Of a stretch of DNA of 64,000 bases, positions 23,425 through 32,796 are shown piece after piece. Under the pieces are notes generated by a model. The model was given only the letters and a program-made list of their open reading frames with translations. It made no database searches and had not been told where the DNA came from. Source of the stretch: Microbacterium sp. (lineage in GTDB: Bacteria > Actinomycetota > Actinomycetes > Actinomycetales > Microbacteriaceae). Made by a program: the position numbers and the translations under genes. The first letter of the stretch is position 1, and each line of letters starts with the position of its first letter. The stretch lies in the NCBI GenBank assembly GCA_031177765.1, contig JAPSKH010000005.1, positions 38,576-102,575 of the forward strand. The letters run 5' to 3'.

Positions 23425-25029
23425 ATGAGCGTGCCGGCAAGCGGTGCCCTGCGCGAGGACGGCTTCGCCTCCGCGGATGCCTCGCAGCGGGCGCTCGCCC
23501 GTCGACTGCGAGAGCGCCTGGCCGCGGCGTCCCTCGGCGGACCCGCGCACGCCCGTGAGCGTCACGTGTCCCGCGGCAAGCTCCTGCCGCGCGACCGCGT
23601 CACGCGTCTTCTCGACGAGGGGAGTCCCTTCCTCGAGATCGCGCCGCTGGCCGCTGACGGCCTCTACGGCGGCGAGGCGCCCGGGGCGGGCGTCATCGCG
23701 GGCATCGGGCTCGTGCACGGCCGCCACGTGCTCGTGGTGTGCAACGACGCGACCGTCAAGGGCGGCACGTACTACCCGATGACGGTCAAGAAGCACCTGC
23801 GGGCCCAGGAGATCGCGCTGGAGAACTGGCTGCCCTGCGTCTACCTCGTCGACTCGGGCGGGGCGTTCCTTCCGCTCCAGGACGAGGTGTTCCCCGATCG
23901 GGATCACTTCGGTCGCATCTTCTTCAACCAGGCCCGACTGTCGGCGGCCGGCATCCCGCAGATCGCCGCGGTGCTGGGCTCCTGCACCGCCGGCGGCGCG
24001 TATGTGCCGGCGATGAGCGACGAGACCGTGATCGTGCGCAACCAGGGGACGATCTTCCTCGGCGGGCCGCCGCTGGTGAAGGCCGCGATCGGCGAGGTGG
24101 TGTCCGCGGAGGATTTGGGCGGGGGAGAGCTCCATGCCCGTCGCTCAGGAGTGGTGGACCACCTCGCGGAGGACGATGAGCACGCGCTCGAGATCGTCCG
24201 GGACATCGTCGCGACGCTGCCGCCTCCCGCCGCACCGGCGTGGGAGGCGGCGGCGCCGGTCCCGCCGGCGGCGGATCCGGAGGAGCTCTACGACGTGGTC
24301 CCGGTGGACGTGAACCAGCCGTACGACGTCCGAGAGGTCATCACCCGCCTGGTCGACGGCAGCGACTTCCACGAGTTCAAGCGCGAGTACGGCCAGACGC
24401 TCGTCACCGGATTCGCCCGCATCCACGGGCATCCCGTGGGCATCGTGGCCAACAACGGCGTCCTGTTCGGCGAGTCGGCGCTCAAGGGCGCGCACTTCAT
24501 CGAGCTGTGCGATCAGCGCGGGACCGCGCTGCTGTTCCTGCAGAACATCTCCGGCTTCATGGTGGGCAGGGACGCCGAGGCGGGCGGCATCGCCAAGGAC
24601 GGCGCGAAGATGGTCACGGCCGTGGCGACCACGCGCGTGCCCAAGCTCACGGTGGTCATCGGCGGATCCTTCGGCGCCGGCAACTACTCGATGTGCGGAC
24701 GGGCGTATTCGCCCCGGTTCCTGTGGACATGGCCGGCGAGCCGGATCTCGGTCATGGGCGGGCAGCAGGCCGCGTCCGTGCTGTCGACCGTGAAGCGGGA
24801 CCAGCTCGCCGGGCGTGGACAGGAATGGCCGCCCGAGGAGCAGGCCGACTTCGAGGCTCCCATCCGGGCCCAGTACGAGGAGCAGGGAAACCCCTACTAC
24901 GCCACGGCTCGGCTCTGGGACGACGGCATCCTGGATCCGGTCGACACGCGCGACGTCCTGGGACTCGCACTCGACGTCATCTCGCGCACCCGTCTTCCCG
25001 ACACCCGCTTCGGCGTCTTCCGGATGTGA
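23425..25029 (+). CDS. accD1: Acyl-CoA carboxylase carboxyltransferase subunit (methylcrotonyl-CoA type)
   Basis: A 534-residue biotin-dependent carboxyltransferase. The N-half has [38 protein letters not shown] and the oxyanion segment [14 protein letters not shown]; the C-half has the [16 protein letters not shown] segment and a terminal DTRFGVFRM. The [10 protein letters not shown] helix and [10 protein letters not shown] region resemble MccB/AccD1 more than propionyl-CoA carboxylase. With the next gene it would carboxylate 3-methylcrotonyl-CoA in leucine breakdown. First gene of a five-gene operon. Confidence 0.9.
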   Translation: MSVPASGALREDGFASADASQRALARRLRERLAAASLGGPAHARERHVSRGKLLPRDRVTRLLDEGSPFLEIAPLAADGLYGGEAPGAGVIAGIGLVHGRHVLVVCNDATVKGGTYYPMTVKKHLRAQEIALENWLPCVYLVDSGGAFLPLQDEVFPDRDHFGRIFFNQARLSAAGIPQIAAVLGSCTAGGAYVPAMSDETVIVRNQGTIFLGGPPLVKAAIGEVVSAEDLGGGELHARRSGVVDHLAEDDEHALEIVRDIVATLPPPAAPAWEAAAPVPPAADPEELYDVVPVDVNQPYDVREVITRLVDGSDFHEFKREYGQTLVTGFARIHGHPVGIVANNGVLFGESALKGAHFIELCDQRGTALLFLQNISGFMVGRDAEAGGIAKDGAKMVTAVATTRVPKLTVVIGGSFGAGNYSMCGRAYSPRFLWTWPASRISVMGGQQAASVLSTVKRDQLAGRGQEWPPEEQADFEAPIRAQYEEQGNPYYATARLWDDGILDPVDTRDVLGLALDVISRTRLPDTRFGVFRM

Positions 25030-25032
25030 GCC

Positions 25033-27129
25033 ATGATCGACCGCGCTGACGGCAGAGCGACCGCGACCGGGCTGTTCGACACCGTGCTGGTGGCGAACCG
25101 TGGCGAGATCGCGCGCAGGGTCATCCGGACGCTCCGGCGCCTGGGCATCCGCTCGGTCGCCGTCTACAGCGATGCCGACGCCCAGGCGCCGCACGTCCGT
25201 GAGGCCGACGTGGCCGTCCGGATCGGCCCGGCGCCCGCGGCCGCGTCGTATCTCGACATCGAGGCGGTCGTCGCCGCCGCGCGGCGGACCGGGGCGCAGG
25301 CGGTGCATCCCGGGTACGGATTCCTCTCCGAGAACGCCGCCTTCGCCCGCGCGTGCATGCGGGCGGGCATCGTCTTCATCGGGCCGGGCGAGCGCGCCCT
25401 CGACGTGATGGGCGACAAGATCCGGGCCAAGGAGCACGTGGCCGCGCACGGCGTGCCGACGGTGCCGGGCTTCAGCGCCGTCGGCATGACGGATGCCGAG
25501 ATCGCCGCCGCTGCCGAGAGCGCCGGCTTCCCGCTCCTGGTGAAGCCGTCCGCGGGCGGCGGCGGGAAGGGCATGCAGGCTGTGCAGACGGCGGCGGAGC
25601 TCCCCGACGCCCTGGCGACCGCCCGCCGGGTCGCCGCCGCCGCCTTCGGCGACGACGCCCTGCTGCTGGAGCGCCTGATCGAACGGCCGCGTCACATCGA
25701 GGTGCAGATCCTCGCGGACGGGCAGGGCGGGATCATCCACCTGGGAGAGCGCGAGTGCACGCTGCAGCGTCGACACCAGAAGGTCATCGAGGAGGCGCCG
25801 TCGCCGGTCGTCGACGGCGCTGTGCGAGACCGCCTGGGCGCCGCGGCCTGCGCGGCGGCGGCGTCCGTGGATTATCGCGGCGCCGGCACGGTGGAGTTCC
25901 TCGTGTCCGGCGACCGGCCCGACGAATTCTTCTTCATCGAGATGAACACGCGGCTGCAGGTGGAGCATCCCGTCACCGAGCTGGTGACGGGCGTGGACCT
26001 CGTGGAGCAGCAGGTGCGTGTGGCGGCGGGGGAGCGGCTCGGCATCGCGCAGCACGACGTGCGGCTGACCGGACACGCGATCGAGGCGCGCGTGTACGCG
26101 GAGGCGCCCGAGCGCGGCTTCCTGCCCGCGACGGGCGACGTGCTGCTGTGGCAGGCGGCGCCGCACGCGCGCACCGACAGCGCCGTCGAGACCGGCAGCG
26201 CCGTCACAGCGGACTACGATCCCATGATCGCCAAGGTCATCGCGGTCGGAGACGACCGCGATGAGGCGCTCCGCCGTCTCGACGACGCCCTCGCCGAGAC
26301 GGTCGTGCTCGGCGTCGACACGAACATCGCGTTCCTCCGGACGCTCATCGCCCACGCCGACGTGCAGGCCGGTGCGATGGAGACCGGACTGATCGACCGC
26401 ATGCCGCCCTTCGCATCACCGCCTCCCGACGACAGCGTCCTCCACGCCGCCGCCGCGGCGTGGGACCGCCTCGGCGGCGCGGCATCCGCGCAGTCGGAGG
26501 CCGGGGTCCGAGCGCACGGCGGCGCCGCGCACCACGCGAGCGCCCTCTGGCGCTCGCGCAGCGGATGGCGCCTGACCGGTCCCGTGCCGCCCGTGCAGCG
26601 GTTCGAGACGGATGCCGGTCAGCTGGTGTCCGCAGCTGCGCCGACGGGAGACGGCTCGGGCATCGGCGCGGGATCTGCGGCATCCGGCCCGCGCATGACA
26701 GGCGCGGCGCCCTCCGACGCGCTCACGACAGTCGACGCCGACGGATGGGTGTGGATCCATGCCGCCGGCCGCACCCACCGCCTGCGCCCGGTGTCGCGGC
26801 GCGCGGCGATGCAGCGGCGGCTCGCCGAGCGCGAGCGGTCGACCGCGGCCGCCGACCCCGAGCTGCGCGCCCCCATGCCGGGCGCCGTGGCCGCCGTCCA
26901 CGTCGCCCCCGGCGACACCGTCGCGGCCGGCCAGCGCGTCGTCACCATCGAGGCCATGAAGATGGAGCACCCGGTCACAGCGCCGCACGAGGGCGTCGTC
27001 CGCATCGACGTCGCCGTCGGCGACCAGGTGCGCCGCGATCAGGTGCTCGCGCACGTCGCCTCGCACGAGGCATCCTCACCCGCACCCGCTGCCGACTCCG
27101 CCCACGAGGCGGCGCCGGCACCCTCCTGA
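25033..27129 (+). CDS. accA1: Acyl-CoA carboxylase biotin carboxylase/BCCP subunit
   Basis: A 698-residue two-part subunit. An N-terminal biotin carboxylase ([21 protein letters not shown] near residues 17-37, ATP-grasp loop [26 protein letters not shown]) is joined by a variable Ala/Gly-rich middle to a C-terminal biotinyl domain with EAMKMEHP, biotinylated Lys643. Loads carboxybiotin for the preceding carboxyltransferase. ATG 25033 lies 3 bp after that gene's stop. Its length and BC-BCCP order match methylcrotonyl-CoA carboxylase alpha. It depends on biotin, which bioY in this window could supply. Confidence 0.92.
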   Translation: MIDRADGRATATGLFDTVLVANRGEIARRVIRTLRRLGIRSVAVYSDADAQAPHVREADVAVRIGPAPAAASYLDIEAVVAAARRTGAQAVHPGYGFLSENAAFARACMRAGIVFIGPGERALDVMGDKIRAKEHVAAHGVPTVPGFSAVGMTDAEIAAAAESAGFPLLVKPSAGGGGKGMQAVQTAAELPDALATARRVAAAAFGDDALLLERLIERPRHIEVQILADGQGGIIHLGERECTLQRRHQKVIEEAPSPVVDGAVRDRLGAAACAAAASVDYRGAGTVEFLVSGDRPDEFFFIEMNTRLQVEHPVTELVTGVDLVEQQVRVAAGERLGIAQHDVRLTGHAIEARVYAEAPERGFLPATGDVLLWQAAPHARTDSAVETGSAVTADYDPMIAKVIAVGDDRDEALRRLDDALAETVVLGVDTNIAFLRTLIAHADVQAGAMETGLIDRMPPFASPPPDDSVLHAAAAAWDRLGGAASAQSEAGVRAHGGAAHHASALWRSRSGWRLTGPVPPVQRFETDAGQLVSAAAPTGDGSGIGAGSAASGPRMTGAAPSDALTTVDADGWVWIHAAGRTHRLRPVSRRAAMQRRLAERERSTAAADPELRAPMPGAVAAVHVAPGDTVAAGQRVVTIEAMKMEHPVTAPHEGVVRIDVAVGDQVRRDQVLAHVASHEASSPAPAADSAHEAAPAPS

Positions 27130-27145
27130 GACCCCGAGGAGCATC

Positions 27146-28297
27146 ATGGACACCTACGACCTCAGCGATGACGAGCGCGAGCTCGCCGCGATGGTGCGAC
27201 AGTTCGCCGACGAGATCGTCGCGCCGCAGTCGTACGAGGCGGACCGCACGCACACGCTTCCGCTCGACGTCGTGGCGCAGATGGGGGAGCTCGGCCTGTT
27301 CGGGCTGCCCTTCCCCGAGGAGTACGGCGGGCAGGGCGGCGACTACTTCGCCCTGTGCCTGGCCATCGAGGCTCTCGGGCGGGTCGACCAGTCGATCGCC
27401 ATCACGCTGGAGGCGGGCGTGAGCCTGGGCGCCATGCCGGTGTTCCGGTTCGGCACCCAGGAGCAGAAGCGTGAACTGCTGCCCGACCTGCTGGCAGGGC
27501 GGGCGCTGGCCGGCTTCGGCCTGACCGAGCCCGAAGCCGGGTCCGACGCCGGCGCGACGCGCACCACGGCGCGCCTGGATGGTGACGAGTGGGTCCTCAA
27601 CGGCTCCAAGCAGTTCATCACCAACTCCGGCACCGCGATCACCCGCTTCGTCACCGTGACAGCGGTGACCGGCGAGCGCGAGGGCGCGAAGGAGATCTCC
27701 ACCATCATCGTCCCCAACGGCACACCGGGCTTCACCGTCGAGCCGGGGTACGACAAGGTCGGCTGGCGCGCATCCGACACCCACCCGCTCACGTTCCAGG
27801 ACGCGCGGGTGCCCGCCGGCAACCTCCTCGGCGAGCGTGGTCGCGGCTTCGCGAACTTCCTGCACATCCTCGATGAGGGGCGTATCGCGATCGCCGCGCT
27901 GGCCACGGGCGCGGCCGAAGGATGCCTTGAAGCGGCCGTCGACTACGCCCGCAAGCGCACGGTGTTCGGGGAGGCGCTGGCCACCCGGCAGAGCATGCAG
28001 TTCCTCCTGGCCCGCATGCACGCACGCGTCCACAACGCACGCCTGGCCTGGCACCATGCGGCGCGCCTGCGGGATGCCGGCCGGCCCTTCAAGACCGAGG
28101 CGGCGATCGCGAAGCTCACGGCCAGCGACGCCGCGATGGACAACGCGCGCGACGCGACGCAGGTGTTCGGCGGCAACGGGTTCATGAACGAGTACCCGGT
28201 CGCCCGGCACTACCGCGACTCGAAGATCCTCGAGATCGGCGAAGGGACCACGGAGGTCCAGCTGCTCGTGATCGCGCGGGCACTCGGCGTCGCGTGA
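27146..28297 (+). CDS. Acyl-CoA dehydrogenase (isovaleryl-CoA dehydrogenase-like)
   Basis: A 383-residue FAD enzyme. Visible are the FAD/substrate segments AGFGLTEPEAGSDAG and WVLNGSKQFITNSG, the RKRTVFGEAL region and the C-terminal ATQVFGGNGFMNEYPVARHYRDSKILEIGEGTTEVQ. The catalytic base is probably the Glu of EIGEGTTE, as in short-chain enzymes; isovaleryl-CoA dehydrogenase uses another position, so substrate is inferred from the operon and from similarity of arrangement to fadE19 of M. tuberculosis. GAGGAG precedes the ATG. Confidence 0.88.
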   Translation: MDTYDLSDDERELAAMVRQFADEIVAPQSYEADRTHTLPLDVVAQMGELGLFGLPFPEEYGGQGGDYFALCLAIEALGRVDQSIAITLEAGVSLGAMPVFRFGTQEQKRELLPDLLAGRALAGFGLTEPEAGSDAGATRTTARLDGDEWVLNGSKQFITNSGTAITRFVTVTAVTGEREGAKEISTIIVPNGTPGFTVEPGYDKVGWRASDTHPLTFQDARVPAGNLLGERGRGFANFLHILDEGRIAIAALATGAAEGCLEAAVDYARKRTVFGEALATRQSMQFLLARMHARVHNARLAWHHAARLRDAGRPFKTEAAIAKLTASDAAMDNARDATQVFGGNGFMNEYPVARHYRDSKILEIGEGTTEVQLLVIARALGVA

Positions 28298-28307
28298 GGA
28301 CGGTAGC

Positions 28308-28814
28308 GTGAGCAACGTGGACGACGACGGCGCGGAGGGCATCGTCCAACGCGGCCTCTACTACGACGAGCTGGACGTCGGGGCGCGGTATCTGCACCGC
28401 CCCGGCCGGACGGCGACCGAGGCCGACAACGTGCTGTTCTCCTCACTGACGATGAACGCGCAGGCCCTGCACCTGGACGCGGCCTACGCGCAGACCCAGC
28501 CGTTCGGTCAGCGGCTCATGAACTCGATGTGGACGCTGTCGACCATGGTGGGCGCATCCGTCACGCAGATCACTCAGGGGACCCTCGTCGCGCAGCTCGG
28601 GCTCTCGGACATCTCGTTCCCGGCGCCGCTGTTCCACGGCGACACCCTGTACACCGAGACGGAGGTCGTCGACAAGCGCCTGTCCGCCTCGCGGCCGGGG
28701 CAGGGGATCGTGACGCTCCGCCACACCGGACGCAACCAGCGCGGCGAGATCGTGGCCGTCGCGACGCGCGTGGCACTGATGTGGCGTGCACCGGACCGGA
28801 AGGACTCCGCATGA
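28308..28814 (+). CDS. MaoC family acyl-CoA hydratase
   Basis: A 168-residue hot-dog-fold protein of the MaoC type, short and single-domain. It has GLYYDELDVGARYLHRPGRTATEADNVLFSSLTMNAQALHLD, where the usual G-D-x-N-P-x-H motif is altered to MNAQALH. This version resembles M. tuberculosis Rv2499c, next to its CitE-like lyase. In this operon it most likely hydrates 3-methylglutaconyl-CoA to 3-hydroxy-3-methylglutaryl-CoA. GTG 28308 is 10 bp after the dehydrogenase stop; its TGA overlaps the next ATG. Confidence 0.85.
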   Translation: MSNVDDDGAEGIVQRGLYYDELDVGARYLHRPGRTATEADNVLFSSLTMNAQALHLDAAYAQTQPFGQRLMNSMWTLSTMVGASVTQITQGTLVAQLGLSDISFPAPLFHGDTLYTETEVVDKRLSASRPGQGIVTLRHTGRNQRGEIVAVATRVALMWRAPDRKDSA

Positions 28815-29620
28815 GCTTCGCACTCGGCCCGGCGCTGCTGTTCTGCCCGGCGGACCGTCCCGAGCGCTACACGAAGGCGCTCGAGCGCTCCGACGGTGTC
28901 ATCCTCGACCTCGAGGATGCCGTCGCTCCGGCCGACAAGACGGCGGCACGCGGCCACCTCATCGAGTCCGAGCTCGATCCTTCGCGGGTCATCGTGCGGG
29001 TCAACCCCCTCGGCACCGACGACTTCACGGCGGACCTGGCGACGCTGTCGCAGACCGACTATCGGCGCATCATGGTCGCCAAGGCGGACTCGCCCAAGCG
29101 CCTGGCGCGGATCGACGCCCGGTTCGAGGTGGTCGCGCTGTGCGAGACGGCGAAGGGCGTCGCGCAGGCGGACCGGATCGCCGCGCTGGGCAACGTGGTC
29201 GCCCTGATGTGGGGCGCGGAGGACCTCGTGGCAAGCCTCGGCGGCACATCCAGCCGCAAGCCCAACGGCCGCTACCGCGACGTCGCGCGGTATGCCCGCT
29301 CGCGCGTGCTGATCGCGGCCGGCGCCCGCGGCAAGGCGGCGATCGACGCGGTGCATCTGGACATCGGCGACAGCAAGCGCCTGGCCGCCGAGGCCGCCGA
29401 TGCCGCGGCATCCGGCTTCGCGGCGACGGCGTGCATCCACCCGAGCCAGGTGGCCGTCATCCGCGACGCCTATCGCCCTGACGACAAGGCGGTCTCGTGG
29501 GCGGAAGGCGTGATCGCCGCCGCGCGCGGTCAGCGCGGCGTCTTCGCGTATGAGGGCCGCATGATCGACGAGCCGGTGCTCCGTCATGCGCGCGGCGTGC
29601 TGGCGCGGGCGCGGCGGTGA
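28811..29620 (+). CDS. CitE-like CoA-ester lyase (HpcH/HpaI aldolase family)
   Basis: A 269-residue TIM-barrel lyase: LFCPADRPERYTKALERSDGVILDLEDAVAP near the start (DLED metal site), RVNPLGT, a CETAKGV segment with the conserved Glu, and WGAEDLVASLGG. The orthologue-like protein Rv2498c has been reported to cleave HMG-CoA and citramalyl-CoA. In this operon it would be the final leucine step, giving acetyl-CoA and acetoacetate, in place of a classical HMG-CoA lyase. ATG 28811 overlaps the MaoC stop (ATGA). A terminator follows. Confidence 0.87.
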   Translation: MSFALGPALLFCPADRPERYTKALERSDGVILDLEDAVAPADKTAARGHLIESELDPSRVIVRVNPLGTDDFTADLATLSQTDYRRIMVAKADSPKRLARIDARFEVVALCETAKGVAQADRIAALGNVVALMWGAEDLVASLGGTSSRKPNGRYRDVARYARSRVLIAAGARGKAAIDAVHLDIGDSKRLAAEAADAAASGFAATACIHPSQVAVIRDAYRPDDKAVSWAEGVIAAARGQRGVFAYEGRMIDEPVLRHARGVLARARR

Positions 29621-29631
29621 ATCCGAAGGAT

Positions 29632-29663
29632 CCCTCGGCGAGGGGCGCGTCTTTCGCCGAGGG
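29632..29663. terminator. Terminator after the leucine-degradation operon
   Basis: Perfect 10-bp stem (CCCTCGGCGA and complement) with a 12-nt loop in the 55-bp gap between the convergent lyase and phosphatase genes. Confidence 0.6.
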
Positions 29664-29675
29664 GATGGCGCCGGC

Positions 29676-30284
29676 TCAGGCGACGAGGCCGGCGTAGGCG
29701 ACCAGGCGAAGCTCGTCGCCTTCGAAGACGAAGTCGTGCGCGGATCCGTTCGCCAGACGCTCGCCCACAGGCGGGAGCGTGCCGGCCGTGGCGTGGCGGA
29801 TCACTTCGCGGATGAGCGCGCCGTGCGCGACCACGACCAGCGTGGTCCCAGGCGTCGATGCGGTGGCGCGGCGGTGTTCTTGCACGGCCGAAGCGAGCGC
29901 CGACAGGGCACGCGCCCGGAGGTCGGGCCACGATTCGGCGCCCGGCACCTCAGCGGTGTGCCAATCGCCCCAGCGGGCGCGGAAGTCCTCGACGTGCATG
30001 CCCTCCGCCTCGCCGTAGCGGCGCTCGCGCAGACCCGGGTAGACGAGAGGTGCCCCGGCCCCGAGCTCGGCGGCGATGATCTCGGCCGTCTCCCGCGCGC
30101 GGGCGAGGTCGCTGGAGGCGACCGTCAGGGGAAGCGTCCGGTCCAGACGCGCCCGCAGCGCCTCGGCGGTCTCGCGCGCCTGCGCACGTCCCGTGTCGTT
30201 GAGGGGGATGTCGGTGGTGCCCTGAATGCGCCGATCACGGTTCCAGTCGGTCTCGCCATGGCGGATGAGGATCAGCGCAGTCAC
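29676..30284 (-). CDS. Histidine phosphatase family protein
   Basis: A 202-residue phosphoglycerate-mutase-like phosphatase. The catalytic LIRHGETDWNRDRRIQG (His9) is at the N-terminus, an SSDLARARETAEII segment follows, then the acid in LRERRYGEAEGM, and the second histidine in VVVAHGALIREV. Small members of this branch dephosphorylate sugar phosphates or alpha-ribazole phosphate; the actual substrate is not evident. The GTG start lies 6 nt after a TAGGCT box. Confidence 0.9.
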   Translation of the reverse strand: MTALILIRHGETDWNRDRRIQGTTDIPLNDTGRAQARETAEALRARLDRTLPLTVASSDLARARETAEIIAAELGAGAPLVYPGLRERRYGEAEGMHVEDFRARWGDWHTAEVPGAESWPDLRARALSALASAVQEHRRATASTPGTTLVVVAHGALIREVIRHATAGTLPPVGERLANGSAHDFVFEGDELRLVAYAGLVA

Positions 30285-30290
30285 CTCTCG

Positions 30291-30296
30291 AGCCTA
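30291..30296 (-). promoter_or_regulatory. -10 box TAGGCT, leaderless histidine phosphatase
   Basis: Minus-strand TAGGCT, 6 nt before GTG 30284. Confidence 0.5.
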
Positions 30297-30351
30297 GGGG
30301 CCGTCGCCTTGACGGACGCTGAGCCCCCACGCCGCGCGCGGCACGGGAGGG

Positions 30352-31209
30352 TCAGGCCGGCGCGGGAAGGACGTCGACGAGGGCGCTGAGGACCTCGCTG
30401 GCGCCTGCGTCGATCTTCACCGTCGCGCGGGCGTCGGCGCGCGTCGCACCCCGATTGACGATCACGACGGGCAGCCGGCGTCGACGTGCGCGCTCGAGCA
30501 GGCGGATCCCGGAGTTCACCACGAGCGAGGAGCCGGCGACGATGAGCGCGTCGCTGGTGTGCACGAGCTGCTCGGCCTCCCGGAACTTCTCCGCCGGGAT
30601 GAACTCGCCGAAGAAGACGACATCGGGCTTGAGCATCCCTCCGCACACGGTGCACTCCGGGATGCGGAAGCCCTCGGTGGATTCGGGCAGCACGTCGCCG
30701 TCGGGACCCAGCGCGACGTTCTCGGGCACGCGGATCCACGGGTTGTCGCGCTCGACGCGCAGCGCGAGGTCGCGTCGATCGAACACCTGGCCGCAGTGCG
30801 TGCAGAACACCCGCCGCATCGTGCCGTGCAGCTCGACGACCCGCCGGCTCCCGGCGCGCACATGGAGGCCGTCGACGTTCTGCGTGATCACGCCGTTGGC
30901 GATGCCGCGGTGCTCGAGCTCGGCGATGGCGCGGTGACCGGCGTTGGGCGCGGCGGCCGCGAAGGCGCGCCAGCCGAGATGGCTCCCCACCCAGTAGCGA
31001 CGGCGCGAGGCGTCGCTGGAGAGGAACTCCGTCACCGTCATCGGGGTGCGCACCGGCGCGCCCTTGCCGCGGTAGTCGGGGATGCCCGAATCGGTGGACA
31101 GCCCCGCACCGGTCAGCACGGCGACGCGGCGGCCCGCGAGTGCCTCCGCGGCCGCGGAGACCGCGTCCGCGGTCACCGCGTCGAAGGCGGTATCGATCGT
31201 CGTGGTCAC
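30352..31209 (-). CDS. Sir2-family NAD-dependent protein deacylase
   Basis: A 285-residue sirtuin. NAD-binding GAGLSTDSGIPDYRGKG lies at about 33-49, the QNVDGLH loop and catalytic His in VVELHGT follow, then zinc cysteines CTHC and CTVC, and SSLVVNSG. Removes acyl groups from lysines; acetyl-CoA synthetase is a frequent bacterial target. GTG 31209 follows GAGAGGGG; the frame continues upstream but without a better start. It lies 67 bp upstream of the phosphatase on the same strand. Confidence 0.92.
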   Translation of the reverse strand: MTTTIDTAFDAVTADAVSAAAEALAGRRVAVLTGAGLSTDSGIPDYRGKGAPVRTPMTVTEFLSSDASRRRYWVGSHLGWRAFAAAAPNAGHRAIAELEHRGIANGVITQNVDGLHVRAGSRRVVELHGTMRRVFCTHCGQVFDRRDLALRVERDNPWIRVPENVALGPDGDVLPESTEGFRIPECTVCGGMLKPDVVFFGEFIPAEKFREAEQLVHTSDALIVAGSSLVVNSGIRLLERARRRRLPVVIVNRGATRADARATVKIDAGASEVLSALVDVLPAPA

Positions 31210-31298
31210 GCGGCACACCCCTCTCGCGTCGAGTGTAGGCGTCGAGCATAGACCCGGCGCTTTTCGGGGATGTTTCCGCGCTCTGCGAGAGTGGGACG

Positions 31299-32102
31299 GT
31301 GAGGATCGAATGGATCGCATCTGCCGACGACGAGCGCCTCGGCGACTACCGGGACCTCACGGATGTCGCGCTGCGGCGCGTGCTCGAGCCCGAGGGAGGG
31401 CTGTACATCGCCGAATCGGCGAAGGTGATCGCGCGGGCCATGGCGGCAGGACATCGACCCCGCTCGGTGCTCGTCCAGGAGAAGTGGCTGCCCGATATGG
31501 AGGCGCTTCTGGCCGGTGCCGACGTCCCGGTCTACGTCGTGGATGCCGCCGTCGCGGAACGGCTGACCGGCTATGCCGTGCACCGGGGCGCCCTCGCGTC
31601 GATGCACCGCCCGGTCCTGCCGGAGGTGGCCGAGGTCGTCGAGGGCGCCCGGGTCGTCGTGGTCCTCGAAGACATCGTGGACCACACCAACGTCGGCGCG
31701 ATCTTCCGGGCCGCCGCCGGCCTGGGCGCCGACGCGGTGCTGGTGAGCCCGCGGTGCGCCGACCCGCTGTACCGTCGCAGCGTGCGGGTGAGCATGGGCA
31801 CGGTGTTCCAGGTGCCGTGGACACGCCTTCCGCAGTGGCGGCAGGCGCGCGGCATCCTGCACGAGAGCGGCTTCCACCTCGCGGGACTCGCGCTCGCCGA
31901 GGACGCCGTGCCGCTCGACGTGTTCGCCGCCGCCGGGCACGAGCGAATCGCCCTGCTGCTCGGAGCCGAAGGCGATGGCCTCACGCGCGCTGCGATCGAA
32001 GCCGCCGACACCGTGGTCACCATCCCGATGCACGGCGACGTCGACTCGCTCAATGTCGCCGCAGCCAGCGCCGTCGCGCTGTGGGAGCTGCGCGCCCGCT
32101 GA
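31299..32102 (+). CDS. TrmH/SpoU family RNA methyltransferase
   Basis: A 267-residue SPOUT methyltransferase. An N-terminal RNA-binding domain (GLYIAESAKVIARAM) precedes the catalytic domain with the three SpoU motifs: VLEDIVDHTNVGAIFRAAAGLGADAVLVS, LLLGAEGDGLT and IPMHGDVDSLNVAAASAVALWEL, which forms the SAM-binding knot. It 2'-O-methylates tRNA or rRNA; position unknown. Start is GTG 31299, divergent from the sirtuin. Confidence 0.92.
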   Translation: MRIEWIASADDERLGDYRDLTDVALRRVLEPEGGLYIAESAKVIARAMAAGHRPRSVLVQEKWLPDMEALLAGADVPVYVVDAAVAERLTGYAVHRGALASMHRPVLPEVAEVVEGARVVVVLEDIVDHTNVGAIFRAAAGLGADAVLVSPRCADPLYRRSVRVSMGTVFQVPWTRLPQWRQARGILHESGFHLAGLALAEDAVPLDVFAAAGHERIALLLGAEGDGLTRAAIEAADTVVTIPMHGDVDSLNVAAASAVALWELRAR

Positions 32103-32106
32103 GGGG

Positions 32107-32796
32107 TCAGGCTCCGGGGCGCACGGTGAGCTCGGTCAGCTCGGCGTCGCGGGGAAGCTCGAGCGCGGCGAGGATCGTGGCAGCGACCGACCGCGGCTCG
32201 ATCCAGCGCGACGCGTCGTACGCCGAGCCCTCCTGCTGGTGGACCTTCTCCTGCATCGGCGTCGCCGTCCGTCCGGGGTAGACGGTCGTCACGCGCACCC
32301 CGTTGGGGCGCTCCTCTTCACGCAGCGCGTCGGCGATCGCGCGGACGGCGAACTTGCTCGCGGCGTAGGAGCCCCATTCCGGGCTCGCGCGCAGACCCGC
32401 CCCCGAGTTGACGAACACGACGTGCCCTCGTGCGGCGCGCAGCGCCGGCAGCATCAGGCGCGTCAGCTCCGCCGGAGCGACCGCGTTGACGTTCAGCTGC
32501 TGCTGCCACGTCGCCACCGGCGTCTCGCCGACCGGGCCGAGCTCGACCACTCCGGCGACGTGCACGAGAGCGTCCACGCGCGGCGGAACGGGCTGGTGGC
32601 TGAAGGCCCAGGACAGCCGCGCGGGGTCGGCGAGGTCGCCCACCAGGGTGTGCGCGGTCGGGAAGCGCTCGCGCAGCTGCGCAGCGCGCCCGGCGTCGCG
32701 GGCGAGGAGCCAGAGCTCGTCGCCACGGGCGGCCAGCATCTCGGCGAGGACCGCGCCGATCCCCGATCCCGCGCCGGTCACCACGCTGCAGCTCAC
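32107..32796 (-). CDS. Short-chain dehydrogenase/reductase
   Basis: A 229-residue classical SDR: cofactor loop TGAGSGIGAVLAE at residues 7-19, HVAGV in place of NNAG, NSGAG before the catalytic region and YAASK. The PGRTATPM tail after the active site is typical. Substrate unknown. Its GTG overlaps the stop of the preceding SGNH hydrolase gene (GTGA), so the two are co-translated. It converges with the TrmH gene across 4 bp. Confidence 0.88.
   Translation of the reverse strand: MSCSVVTGAGSGIGAVLAEMLAARGDELWLLARDAGRAAQLRERFPTAHTLVGDLADPARLSWAFSHQPVPPRVDALVHVAGVVELGPVGETPVATWQQQLNVNAVAPAELTRLMLPALRAARGHVVFVNSGAGLRASPEWGSYAASKFAVRAIADALREEERPNGVRVTTVYPGRTATPMQEKVHQQEGSAYDASRWIEPRSVAATILAALELPRDAELTELTVRPGA

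Noticed and set aside
24145-26355. A 736-codon open frame on the minus strand
   Set aside because: It is antisense to the two acyl-CoA carboxylase subunits and has no recognisable domain.
30300-30345. GCCGCGCGCGGC palindrome between the sirtuin and phosphatase genes
   Set aside because: It is a pure GC run likely to occur by chance, with no flanking pairing or T-tract to support a terminator.
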